DNA of 64,000 nucleotides from Streptomyces polyasparticus (GTDB lineage Bacteria; Actinomycetota; Actinomycetes; Streptomycetales; Streptomycetaceae). The stretch is from NCBI RefSeq assembly GCF_014493765.1, contig NZ_JACTVJ010000002.1, forward strand, positions 1 through 64,000. Direction: 5' to 3'. Shown here one piece after another: positions 8,738-17,600 of this stretch (the stretch's first letter is position 1; the number at the start of each line of letters is the position of its first letter). Below the pieces are notes generated by a model that made no database searches, was not told the origin of the DNA, and was given only the letters and a program-made list of their open reading frames with translations. Position numbers and translations under genes: made by a program.

Positions 8738-9073
8738 GTGTCCCCGCGCAAAAACCGCCCCAAGAACTCCGGCGGATCAGGCCGAGGCGGCGGCGGTGAC
8801 GACGACGGGACGCGCTACGGCGGCTTCGAGCACCAGGAGCACCATCAGGGCGAGGAGTACCGCGTACGGCATGTGGCGGGGGCGAGTGCGGCCGGCAAGA
8901 CGTACCGCTGCCCGGGATGCGACCAGGAGATCCCCTCGGCCGTGCCGCATGTGGTGGCCTGGCCGCAGTACGGCGGCGTCGACGACCGGCGGCACTGGCA
9001 CAAGGCCTGCTGGAACGCGAGGGACCGCCGCACCTCGAAGGTGCAGCGGTCCCGTAATGCGCCCAAGTACTGA
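8738..9073 (+). CDS. Small CxxC zinc-ribbon-like protein, often labelled ATP/GTP-binding
   Basis: A 111-aa basic protein. Residues 1-30 are Gly/Arg/Asp-rich and probably disordered; residues about 45-95 carry TYRCPGCDQEI and a later RRHWHKACW. Together these look like a Cys/His zinc-binding module (CxxC plus H-x2-C). Homologues in Streptomyces are commonly labelled ATP/GTP-binding protein, but I see no P-loop, so I do not support that name. The GTG at 8738 follows a GGTGAGG. The function is unknown. Confidence 0.7.
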   Translation: MSPRKNRPKNSGGSGRGGGGDDDGTRYGGFEHQEHHQGEEYRVRHVAGASAAGKTYRCPGCDQEIPSAVPHVVAWPQYGGVDDRRHWHKACWNARDRRTSKVQRSRNAPKY

Positions 9074-9103
9074 GGCGTCCACGTACTGAGTCAGGCGAGG
9101 CCT

Positions 9104-10030
9104 TTACACGTCACGCTTGTGGGTGAGGGCGAAGGCGCCGACGAGCGCCCCGACCGTCACACAGGCCAGGATGCCGAGCAGACCCCAGCCGCTGCCCGAG
9201 CCCTCGTCGCCCATGAAGGGCAGCTGGTAGAGGGTGGCCAGACCGTTCAGGGGCGAGTACTCGACCAGCGCCTCCTGGAGATCGCGCAGGCTCTCCATCT
9301 GCATGAACAGGGCGAGCAGCATCGGCAGCAGGATCACCGCGAGCATCGTGGTGATCGCACCCGCCGAGTGCCGCAGGATGGCGCCGATGGCGAGCGCGAG
9401 CAGACCGAGCAGCGCGACGTAGAGGGAGGCGCCGACGGTCGCGTCGACCCACTCGCTCGTGGTGGCGATGACCTCGCCGTTGACGATCGACTCCTCGGGC
9501 AGCGTCGTGAACTCACCCGGGGACTGCCCGCCGAGCATCGCCGACTGCATCAGTGCGGTGAGCGTGGTGGCGACCAGCGTCATCACGAACGACAGCGAGA
9601 AGAACACGATCGCCTTCGCGGCGAGCACCCGGCCGCGCGCCGGACAGGCGGTCATCGTCGTACGGATCATGCCCGTGCCGTACTCGGAAGTGATCACCAG
9701 GACGCCGAGCGTCACGATGCAGATCTGGCCGAGCATCAGACCGAACAACCCGCCCGAGAGCAGCGGGATCTCGGCGTACGAGGAGCTGGAGAAGCCGATC
9801 GCGGTCAGCAGGCCGATGCCGAGCACGAGGACGAACATCACGCTCAGCGTCCACATCGTGGAGCGCACCGAACGGATCTTGGTCCACTCGGAGGCGAGGG
9901 CGTGGCCGAGGTGCGTGGAGCGGATCGGGATCGGCGACGTGTAGGTCGCGGCGGGCGCGCCCTGCCACTGCGCCGGCGCCTGCTGCTGCATCGGGACCGG
10001 GGCGGCCTGCGGGGGCGTGGGGGTACTCAT
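9104..10030 (-). CDS. ABC-2 type transporter permease with disordered N-terminal tail
   Basis: The product (308 aa) is the membrane subunit of the upstream ABC ATPase. Residues 1-45 are Pro/Gln/Ala-rich and likely cytosolic. After EWTKIRSVRSTMW come six predicted membrane segments, with the SEYGTGMIRTTMTACPARG loop typical of ABC-2 permeases related to bacitracin/lantibiotic exporters. The ATG overlaps the ATPase stop in an ATGA at 10027-10030, so the two are translationally coupled. The substrate is unknown. Confidence 0.88.
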   Translation of the reverse strand: MSTPTPPQAAPVPMQQQAPAQWQGAPAATYTSPIPIRSTHLGHALASEWTKIRSVRSTMWTLSVMFVLVLGIGLLTAIGFSSSSYAEIPLLSGGLFGLMLGQICIVTLGVLVITSEYGTGMIRTTMTACPARGRVLAAKAIVFFSLSFVMTLVATTLTALMQSAMLGGQSPGEFTTLPEESIVNGEVIATTSEWVDATVGASLYVALLGLLALAIGAILRHSAGAITTMLAVILLPMLLALFMQMESLRDLQEALVEYSPLNGLATLYQLPFMGDEGSGSGWGLLGILACVTVGALVGAFALTHKRDV

Positions 10031-11298
10031 CGGGCGGCCCCGTTCTCGTTGTTCTCGGACTTGGTCAGATCGGGCGCGGCCGCGGGCGCGGGTGCCGCCG
10101 GGGGCGCGGCCGTGGGCGCCGGGGGAGCGGCGACCGGAGCGGCGGGGACGTCGGCCGGCTGCGCGTACGGGTTGTGCACGGGCGCGCCCTGCGGGGCGGG
10201 GGCACCGGGCTGCACGGGCGCACCCGGCTGTACGGGCGCACCTTGCGGCATCCCGAACGGCTGCCCGCCCTGCTGCGGCGGCGGAGGCGCGTACCAGCCC
10301 GGCTGGCCCTGGCCGGGCACCGGCGCCTGGAACTGGGCCTGCGGCGGCGGCAGTTGCTGCTGCAGACCGGCCTTCTGGTCGATCGTCGAGCGGTAGTCGA
10401 CGGCACCCTGCGTCATCCGCATGTACGCCTCTTCGAGGGAGGCCTGGTGCGGCGACAGCTCCCACAGCCGTACGTCGGAGTCATGGGCGAGGTCGCTGAT
10501 CCGCGGCAGCGCGAGACCGGTCACGCGCAGCGCACCGTCCGCCTCGGGCAGCACATGGCCGCCGGCCTCGGTCAGCGCGGCCGAGAGCTTCTCGCGCGCG
10601 GCGGGCTCGGTGTCCGGGGTGCGCACGCGCGCGAAGTCCGCGGAGTTGGCCGAGATGAAGTCGCGCACGCTCATGTCCGCGAGCAGCTGCCCGCGGCCGA
10701 TCACGATCAGGTGGTCGGCGGTCAGCGCCATCTCGCTCATGAGGTGCGAGGAGACGAAGACCGTACGGCCCTCGGCGGCCAGCGCCTTCATGAGGTTGCG
10801 GACCCAGAGGATGCCCTCGGGGTCGAGGCCGTTGACCGGCTCGTCGAAGAGCAGCACCTGCGGGTCGCCGAGCAGCGCCGCGGCGATGCCGAGCCGCTGG
10901 CCCATGCCGAGCGAGAAGCCCTTGGAGCGCTTCTTGGCGACGTCCTGCAGGCCGACGACACCGAGCACCTCGTCCACGCGGCGGGCCGGGATGCCGGACA
11001 GCTGCGCCAGGCACAGGAGGTGGTTGCGGGCGTGCCGGCCGCCGTGCACCGCCTTGGCGTCGAGCAGCGCGCCCACCTGGCGCGGGGCATTGGGGAGCTT
11101 GCGGTAGGGGTGGCCGGCGATGGTGACGTGACCGGCCGTGGGGTTGTCGAGCCCGAGGATCATGCGCATCGTCGTCGACTTGCCCGAACCGTTCGGCCCG
11201 AGGAAACCGGTGACGGCACCGGGCCGCACCTGGAAGGAAAGGTTGTACACGGCCGTCTTGGCGCCATAGCGCTTCGTCAGGCCGACTGCCTCGATCAT
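10027..11298 (-). CDS. ABC transporter ATPase with long Pro/Gln/Ala C-terminal tail
   Basis: This 423-aa protein has a normal ABC domain in residues 1-300: Walker A GPNGSGKST, signature FSLGMGQRLGI, Walker B VLLFDEPVNGLDPEG, and H-loop SSHLMSEMAL. After about residue 315 it continues into about 105 residues of Pro, Gln, Gly and Ala with repeated GAPVQPGAPVQPGAP-type units and no predicted fold. Its partner permease (coupled by ATGA) has a similar tail at its N-terminus. It is a clear paralogue of the ATPase at 12281, with the shared block DAK(A/V)-HGGR, but that copy lacks the tail. Confidence 0.9.
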   Translation of the reverse strand: MIEAVGLTKRYGAKTAVYNLSFQVRPGAVTGFLGPNGSGKSTTMRMILGLDNPTAGHVTIAGHPYRKLPNAPRQVGALLDAKAVHGGRHARNHLLCLAQLSGIPARRVDEVLGVVGLQDVAKKRSKGFSLGMGQRLGIAAALLGDPQVLLFDEPVNGLDPEGILWVRNLMKALAAEGRTVFVSSHLMSEMALTADHLIVIGRGQLLADMSVRDFISANSADFARVRTPDTEPAAREKLSAALTEAGGHVLPEADGALRVTGLALPRISDLAHDSDVRLWELSPHQASLEEAYMRMTQGAVDYRSTIDQKAGLQQQLPPPQAQFQAPVPGQGQPGWYAPPPPQQGGQPFGMPQGAPVQPGAPVQPGAPAPQGAPVHNPYAQPADVPAAPVAAPPAPTAAPPAAPAPAAAPDLTKSENNENGAAR

Positions 11299-11458
11299 GC
11301 TGCACCCATCGACAGGTCAGGAACAGTGGTCGGGGCACACGGAAAGTTCGTCCCCCTTGGAGCTAAGGAGGATAACGAGCCGTTGACGGTTCCGGCCATG
11401 CGCGACGGGTGTATCCGGGAAACCTCAGGGGGTGCTCCGGGAACTTCCGTACTTTTGG

Positions 11459-11530
11459 TCGGGCATCCCGTTTCAGGGGCGGTCGGGCATCCCGCTTCCG
11501 GAGCGGTCAGGCATCCCGCTTCTTGAGGAG
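11459..11530. repeat. Three imperfect 24-bp tandem repeats at a gene 3' end
   Basis: Copies 11459-11482, 11483-11506 and 11507-11530 share a core GGCATCCCG(C/T)TTC. The third copy is the coding 3' end and stop of the permease gene; the other two lie just downstream of it. This looks like tandem duplication of the last eight codons. Confidence 0.75.
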
Positions 11531-12277
11531 CAGATAGCCCACGCCCAGCGCCACGACCACCCAGGCGATCATGATGGCGAGCCCGCCCCACGGGCCGTAC
11601 GGGGTGTCGTCGTCGAAGGGCTTGACCACCTGCATGACCTTCTGGCCCGCCTGGTCCGGCAGATAGCGGGCGACCTTCTTCGTCGCGGAGACCGAGCCGA
11701 GGATCGGCGAGACCAGGAAGAACAGCGGCATCAGGATGCCGAGCGACAGCATCGGACTGCGCAGGATCGACGCGACCCCCATCGAGAAGACGGCGACCAG
11801 GGTCATGTAGAGCCCGCCGCCGATCACCGCGCGCAGGACCCCGTCGTCGCCGAGCGACACCTTGTGGTCGCCCATCATCGACTGGCCCAGGAAGAACGTG
11901 GCGAAGGCGGTGACCATGCCGACCACGAGCGCGAGCGCGGTGGCGACGGCCACCTTGCTGAACAGGAACTTGCCGCGCTGCGGCACCGCGGCCAGCGAGG
12001 TGCGGATCATGCCGGTGCTGTACTCGTTGGCGACCACGAGCACACCGAACACGATCATCGCCAGCTGGCCGAGGCTCATCCCGGCGAAGCTGATGGCGGT
12101 GGCGTCGAAGGTCAGCTTGTCCTTCGCGTCCAGCTTGTCGAAGTCACTCGTCGCGAAGTACGAGATCAGCATGCCGAGGCCGATGGTGAACACCATGGCG
12201 AGCAGCAGCGTCCACGGCGTCGAGGCCACGGACTTGATCTTGGTCCACTCCGACTTCAGTACCCGCGTCGACGACAT
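11507..12277 (-). CDS. ABC-2 type transporter permease
   Basis: A 256-aa permease with about six membrane segments. It starts MSSTRVLKSEWTKIKSVAST and contains the NEYSTGMIRTSLAAVPQRG loop seen in the neighbouring paralogue at 9104. It lacks the Pro/Gln-rich N-terminal tail of that paralogue. The start lies 3 nt after the stop of the ATPase gene, so the two form an operon. The 3' end is duplicated downstream as short tandem repeats. Confidence 0.88.
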   Translation of the reverse strand: MSSTRVLKSEWTKIKSVASTPWTLLLAMVFTIGLGMLISYFATSDFDKLDAKDKLTFDATAISFAGMSLGQLAMIVFGVLVVANEYSTGMIRTSLAAVPQRGKFLFSKVAVATALALVVGMVTAFATFFLGQSMMGDHKVSLGDDGVLRAVIGGGLYMTLVAVFSMGVASILRSPMLSLGILMPLFFLVSPILGSVSATKKVARYLPDQAGQKVMQVVKPFDDDTPYGPWGGLAIMIAWVVVALGVGYLLLKKRDA

Positions 12278-12280
12278 CGG

Positions 12281-13255
12281 TCACTGCTCCTTCTTCTGCG
12301 ACCACTGGTCATTCGACTGCTGCCAGCCGGAGGTGTCGGGCGCGCCCGTGTCGGAGTGCGCGTGATACTCGACGGACTCGGCCGTGAGCTGCATGAAGGC
12401 CTCTTCGAGCGAGGCCTGCTGCGGGCTCAGCTCGTGGAGGACGAGGTGGTGCTGTGCGGCGAGCTCACCGAGCCGCTCGACCGGGGTGCCGTCCACTTCG
12501 AGCGTGCCGTTGCCGGCCTCGATGACGGTGATGCCCTCGGCGTGCAGCACATCGCGCAGCCGCTCCTGCTGGGGGGAGCGCAGCCGGGCGTAGGAGCGGG
12601 AGTTCTCGCGGATGAATCCGGCCATCGAGGTGTCGGCGAGCAGCCGGCCCTGGCCGATGACGACGAGGTGGTCCGCGGTCAGCGCCATCTCGCTCATGAG
12701 GTGCGAGGAGACGAAGACCGTACGGCCCTGGGCCGCGAGGCCCTTCATCAGATTGCGGATCCAGTGGATGCCCTCGGGGTCGAGCCCGTTGACCGGCTCG
12801 TCGAACATCAGGATCTGCGGATCGCCGAGCAGCGCGCCCGCGATGCCGAGCCGCTGGCCCATGCCGAGCGAGAAGCCCTTGGCCTTCTTCTTGGCGACGG
12901 CGGTCAGGCCGACCGTGTCGAGCACCTCGCGGACCCGGCTGTCGGGGATGCCGTTGGACTGCGCGAGGCAGAGCAGATGGTTGTACGCGCTGCGGCCGCC
13001 GTGCATGGCCTTGGCGTCGAGCAGGGCGCCGATGTACTTCAGCGGATGCTTGATCTGCGCATAGTGGCGGCCGTCGATCCGGACATCGCCCGCGGTGGGG
13101 TTGTCGAGCCCCAGCATCATGCGCATCGTCGTGGACTTGCCCGCGCCGTTCGGCCCGAGGAAGCCGGTCACGATGCCGGGCCGGACGGCGAACGTGAGGT
13201 CGTTGACGGCCACCTTCTCGCCGTACCGCTTGGTCAGGCCCTCGAGCTCGATCAT
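12281..13255 (-). CDS. ABC transporter ATPase
   Basis: A 324-aa ATPase with Walker A GPNGAGKST near residue 38, signature FSLGMGQRLGI, Walker B ILMFDEPVNGLDPEG and H-loop SSHLMSEMAL. The start MIELEGLTKRYG at 13255 is the conserved one; longer readings run through the filP terminator. Together with the permease at 11507 it is a tandem paralogue of the 9104-11298 pair. The short C-terminal extension is not low-complexity. The substrate is unknown; antimicrobial peptide export or self-protection is typical of relatives. Confidence 0.9.
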   Translation of the reverse strand: MIELEGLTKRYGEKVAVNDLTFAVRPGIVTGFLGPNGAGKSTTMRMMLGLDNPTAGDVRIDGRHYAQIKHPLKYIGALLDAKAMHGGRSAYNHLLCLAQSNGIPDSRVREVLDTVGLTAVAKKKAKGFSLGMGQRLGIAGALLGDPQILMFDEPVNGLDPEGIHWIRNLMKGLAAQGRTVFVSSHLMSEMALTADHLVVIGQGRLLADTSMAGFIRENSRSYARLRSPQQERLRDVLHAEGITVIEAGNGTLEVDGTPVERLGELAAQHHLVLHELSPQQASLEEAFMQLTAESVEYHAHSDTGAPDTSGWQQSNDQWSQKKEQ

Positions 13256-13273
13256 GCGGCCCACGCTAAAACG

Positions 13274-13316
13274 GGACAAAGCCCCCTGCCACTTGGAGTG
13301 ACAGGGGGCTTTGTCC
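13274..13316. terminator. Terminator downstream of filP
   Basis: The arms 13274-13288 and 13302-13316 (core ACAAAGCCCCCTG) pair perfectly over 15 bp, with further pairing of the inner CACT/AGTG around a TGG loop. It lies 27 bp past the filP stop and separates filP from the ABC operon. Confidence 0.8.
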
Positions 13317-13343
13317 TCGTACGACGGCCTCAGCGGCCCTCGG

Positions 13344-14276
13344 TCAGCGCGACTGCTGAGCCGGAACCCCGCGGGTGACGGGCTCGTCCTCCGGCGCACC
13401 CGCCGCAGCCACGGCCGCACCGGTCAGCGTGGCCAGCATCTCGCGGACGTTGGTCAGCTGCGCGTTGATGGAGTCGCGGCGGTTGGTGAGCGCCGCCAGC
13501 TCGCGCTCCGATTCGCTGCGGATCCGGTCGGCCTTGGCATTGGCGTCGGCCACGATGTCCTCGGCCTGGCGCTGCGCGGTCTCCACCGTCTGGCGGGCGC
13601 GGCGCTCGGCGTCGGTGCGCAGCTTCTCGGCCTCCAGGCGGAGCTGCTCCGCGCGGTGCTCGATCTCCGCGAGGCGCTTCTCGGCCTTGGCCTGACGCGA
13701 GGCCAGGTCGCGCTCGGACTGCTCGCGGCGCTTGGCGAGGTTCGTCTCGAAGTCCGCGGCGGCCTGGGCGGCCTTGGCGCGGGTCTCCTCGAAGAGGGCG
13801 TCGGCCTCCTCGCGCTTCTGCTGAGCGTCCTTCTGCGCCTCGGCGCGGAGCGTGGCCGCGTCGCCCTTGGCCTTCTCGACGATGCGGACGCCCTCGTCCT
13901 CGGCCTTGGCCTTGCGGTCGGCGGCGAAGGACTCCGCGTCGTTGCGCACCTGCTGGGCCGCCGACTCGGCGAGCTCACGGTGCTGCTCGGCCGCGCGGCG
14001 GGCCTCCTCGCGCAGATCCTTCGCCTCCTCCTCGGCGAGGCGCAGGATCTTCTCTACGCGCGCACCGAGGCCGGCGTACGACGGCTCGGCGTCCGCGACC
14101 TGGGCCTGCGCGTTCTGCGTCTCGAGGTGGAGCTCCTCGATGCGCTTTTCCAGAGCAGTGATACGCGCCAGGGCACTGTCACGGTCGGAGACGAGCTTGG
14201 AAATGCGTTCGTCCACCTGAGCGCGGTCGTACCCACGCCGCACAAGCTCGAAGCCGTAGGGGGAAGTGTCGCTCAT
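13344..14276 (-). CDS. filP: FilP, coiled-coil cytoskeletal protein
   Basis: FilP forms intermediate-filament-like networks near hyphal tips and gives rigidity to Streptomyces hyphae. This 310-aa protein has the same length as S. coelicolor FilP. After MSDTSPYGFELVRRGYDRAQ, a DivIVA-like N-terminal motif, comes an almost unbroken coiled coil (about residues 20-280) rich in Ala, Glu, Arg and Lys. The C-terminal tail is short and non-helical. The ATG has AGGA 5 nt upstream. It lies downstream of scy on the same strand across 320 bp, so it probably has its own promoter. Identification rests on the N-terminus, length and the scy neighbour. Confidence 0.92.
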   Translation of the reverse strand: MSDTSPYGFELVRRGYDRAQVDERISKLVSDRDSALARITALEKRIEELHLETQNAQAQVADAEPSYAGLGARVEKILRLAEEEAKDLREEARRAAEQHRELAESAAQQVRNDAESFAADRKAKAEDEGVRIVEKAKGDAATLRAEAQKDAQQKREEADALFEETRAKAAQAAADFETNLAKRREQSERDLASRQAKAEKRLAEIEHRAEQLRLEAEKLRTDAERRARQTVETAQRQAEDIVADANAKADRIRSESERELAALTNRRDSINAQLTNVREMLATLTGAAVAAAGAPEDEPVTRGVPAQQSR

Positions 14277-14596
14277 GGGGTTCCTGTCGAATGAGACCGG
14301 TGAGGTGATAGAGGGAATCCTAGGGGCCCGGGCGGCGTGTCATCGAGCGTATGGCGGTTTGATCTGGAGAATGCCCACCCTTTTGAGTGGCTGATATCAA
14401 GACCGCTTGCCAGCACCAGGGTCGAACGTCCTTGTCGGGTACGGGGTTTGTGCCCACCGCCACCGGTTGAACGGCAGGCCACCCGAACGAGACCATCACG
14501 GACAATCCATCGGATCGTCACCCGAACGTGGCCCGGAACCTTCGGAGAAGGCCCGGACCGAGCTGTCCGGAGAGCTGCCGAGCCGTCCGGAGAGCT
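14277..14596. other. 320-bp filP-scy intergenic region
   Basis: There is no credible coding sequence. It must hold the filP promoter, since the distance from scy is large. GATATCAAGACC near 14393-14404 and a small AT-richer patch around 14340-14400 are the most promoter-like parts, but I cannot place a -10/-35 pair with confidence. A 20-bp duplication lies at the scy end. Confidence 0.5.
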
Positions 14597-14600
14597 CTAG
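14561..14600. repeat. Two 20-bp direct repeats at the scy 3' end
   Basis: Units 14561-14580 and 14581-14600 both contain GTCCGGAGAGCT in register, and the second includes the scy stop codon (14597-14599). This is the same kind of 3'-end duplication as at 11459 and 42538. Confidence 0.6.
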
Positions 14601-17600
14601 CCGTCCGAGGACTTGCCACCCGAACGAGGGGCGCCGACGCTCGCGCCCGCCTTGACGCCGCTGTCCTTGCCGCCGCCGACAGGGGCCTCAAAAGACTCCA
14701 ACGCCTCAAGTACGTCCTGGACACGGGAGATCTCGGCCTGGATGTCCTCACGCCGGCGCACGAGCACGTCCAGTTCGCGCTTGCCCTCCTCGACCATGCG
14801 CTCGGCCTCCGCCTCCGCCTCGGCCTTGACCCGCTCGGCCTCGCGCAGCGTCTCGGCCTTCTTCTGCTCGGCCTCCTTGAGCAGCTGCTCGGCCTTCTTG
14901 ACCGCGGCGATACGGACCTTGCCCGCCTCGGAGTTGGCCTCCGAGACGAGGTTCTTGGCCTTGGCCGTGGACTCGGCGAGCTGCTCCTCGGCGGCCTTCA
15001 CGAGCGCGTCGCAGCGCTCGCCCGCCGACTTCATCTGCTCGGCCGACTCGCGCCGCGCCCGCTCGTGCAGCTCCTCGATCTCGCCCGTGATGCGGTCGCG
15101 CAGCTCCTCGGCCCGCTCCCTTATGGCGGTCGCGTCCCGGCGTGCGCCGACGAGGAGTTCATCGGCGTCCGTACGGGCCTTCTCGACCAGGGAGTTGCCC
15201 TCGACGGTCGCTTCGGAGACCAGACGCTCGGCCTCCACACGGGCCGCGCCGACCATGGTGTCGGCCTGCGACTCGGCGTCCGTGGCGGTCTTGAGCGCCT
15301 TCTCGGCGGCGTCCGCGGTGAGCTTCTCGGCCTCGGCCACCGCTTCGGTGACGAGCTTGTCCACCTGCTCGGCGGCCTCGCTGCGCCGCTTGTTGGCGGC
15401 CTGGCGCGCCTCGTCGAGGGTGCGCTCGGCCTCCGACTGCGCCTCGCTGCGGATCCGTTCGGCCTCGGCGGCCGCGTCCGACTTGATCTGTTCCGCGGCA
15501 TTGCGGGTGCGCTCGGCGTGCTGCTGCGCGGAGCCGACCGTCTCGGCCGCCTCGGCGCGCAGCCGCTCGGCCTCACCGGTCGCCTCGCCGATCAACTGGT
15601 CGGCCTGCGCGGCCGCGTCGCTGCGGATCCGGTTGGCGTCCTCGCGCGCCTCGGCACGCGTACGGGACGCGTCCTGCTCCGCGGAGGCGATGGCGTCCGA
15701 GGCCTCGGTGCGCAGCCGCTGGGCGTGCTCCGCGGTCTCGGTGCGCAGCCGCTCGGACTCCGCGATGGCGTCCGCCATCGTGCGCTCGGCGAGCGCCTTG
15801 GCGGCCTCGGACTCGTCCTGCGCCTCCCGCCGCAGGCGCGAGGCGTCCTCGGAGGCGCGCTCGCGCTCGGCATAGGCGTCGGCGCGGACCCGGTCCGCCT
15901 CCTCCTGCGCCTCGGTCTTCGTGCGCTCCGCGGCATGCTCGGCGGCCGAGCGGAGACCGGTGATCTCCTCCTGGGCCTGCTCCTGCAGTCCGGCGACGGA
16001 GTCCCGTACCTGCTGGGCCGTCAGCTCCGCGGCGGCCACGAGATCGGTCGCGCGGCGGTCGGCCTCCTCGACCAGGCGTACGGCCTCGGCCTGAGCCTCG
16101 TCGACCCGGGTACGGGCGCTGGCGAGCAGCTCCTCGCTCTGCTCGCGGGCCCGCTCGCGCTCCTGGTCGGCCTCGCCGCGTGCGGCGGTGAGCAGCTCCT
16201 CGGCCTCGCGCCGGCGCCGGCCCGCCTCCTCCTGCGCGGCCCGCAGCGCCTCCGCGGCCTCGGTGCCGAGCCGCTCGGCGGCGCTCTGCGCCTCGGCCCG
16301 GATCCGGTCCGCGCTGTCCTGCGCCTCGGCCTTCAACTGCTCGGCCTCGGTGGCCGCTTCGGTGCGCAGCCGTACGGCGAGGGTCTCGCCCTCGGAGCGG
16401 GCCTGCGAGGCGTCGGCCGCGGCCTCGGTGCGCAGCCGCTCGGCCTCGGTCTCGGCCTGCTGCTGCAGCGTACGAATGCGCTCGGCGGACTCCGTACGAA
16501 GTCGCTCGGCCTCCTCGGCGGCCTCACGGCGCAGGCGCTCGGCCTCGGCGCGGGCGTCGGCGAGTGCGGCCTCGGCCGCGGTGATGCGCTGCTCGGCCTC
16601 GGTGTGCAGCCGGGTCAGCTCCTCGGCCGCCTCCGACTGCCGCTGGGCGATGGCCCGTTCGGCGTCCTCGCGGAGCTTGGCCGCGGCCGTCTCCGCCTCG
16701 GACTTGATCCGCTCGGCCTGCTCCTCGACCTCGGTGCGGTGCCGCTCGGCCTCGGCGCGGGTGCGCTCAAGCGTTTCCTCGGCCTGCTTGCGCAGGGTCG
16801 TGGCGCGCTCGATGGCCTCCGTACGGACCCGCTCGGCCTCGGTGCCCGCCGCGGTGCGCAGCTCGTCGGCGTCCGTGCGGGCCTTGGAGAGCAGCTCCTC
16901 CGCGGAGTTGGCCGCCTCCTCGATCTGCTGGACCGCCTCGCGCCGCGCCTCGCCGCGGATCCGCTCGCCCTCGGCGACGGCCTCGGCCCGCAGCTGCTCG
17001 GCCTCGCCGCGCAGCCGGCGCGCCTCCTCCTGCAGCTCCTCGGTCTTGGCCCGGTACTCCTTGGTGTCGTCCTTGGCCGCGCCCTTGAGCTGCTCGGCGA
17101 TCTCCTGTGCCTCGCCGCGCAGCCGGTCGGCCTCCGCCTGGGCCTCGCGGCGGATCCGCTCGGCCTCCTCGCTCGCGGCCTTCGTGGTCGCCTTGGCGTT
17201 CTCGGAGGCCTTGTTGAGCACGTCCTCGGCGGTCCTTGCCGCCTTGGAGAGCTGGGACGCCGACTCCTCGGCGGTGATGGTGCGGGCCTTCTCGGTGGCC
17301 TCGGCGGTGACCTTCTCGGCGGCCGCGCGGGCGTCCGCGAGCAGCTGCTCGGCCTGCGCCTTGGTGGCCTCGGCCTCCTTGGTCGCCTCGCTGACCAGGC
17401 GCGCGACCTGCTCCTTGGCGGTGCGGGTGCGCTGCTCGTTGGTGGACTCGGCGGTCGTGATCCGCTTCTCGGCGGCTTCCTTCGCCTCGGCGACGACCTT
17501 CTCGGCCTCGGCGCGCGCCTCGCGCAGCGCCGTCTCGGCCTCCTGCATCCGCTGCTCGGCGGCGCGGGACAGTTCGGTGGCCTGGCGGCGGGCCTGGTCG

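Noticed and set aside
8738-9073. ATP/GTP-binding label for the 111-aa protein
   Set aside because: No P-loop is visible; the only recognisable feature is a Cys/His cluster.
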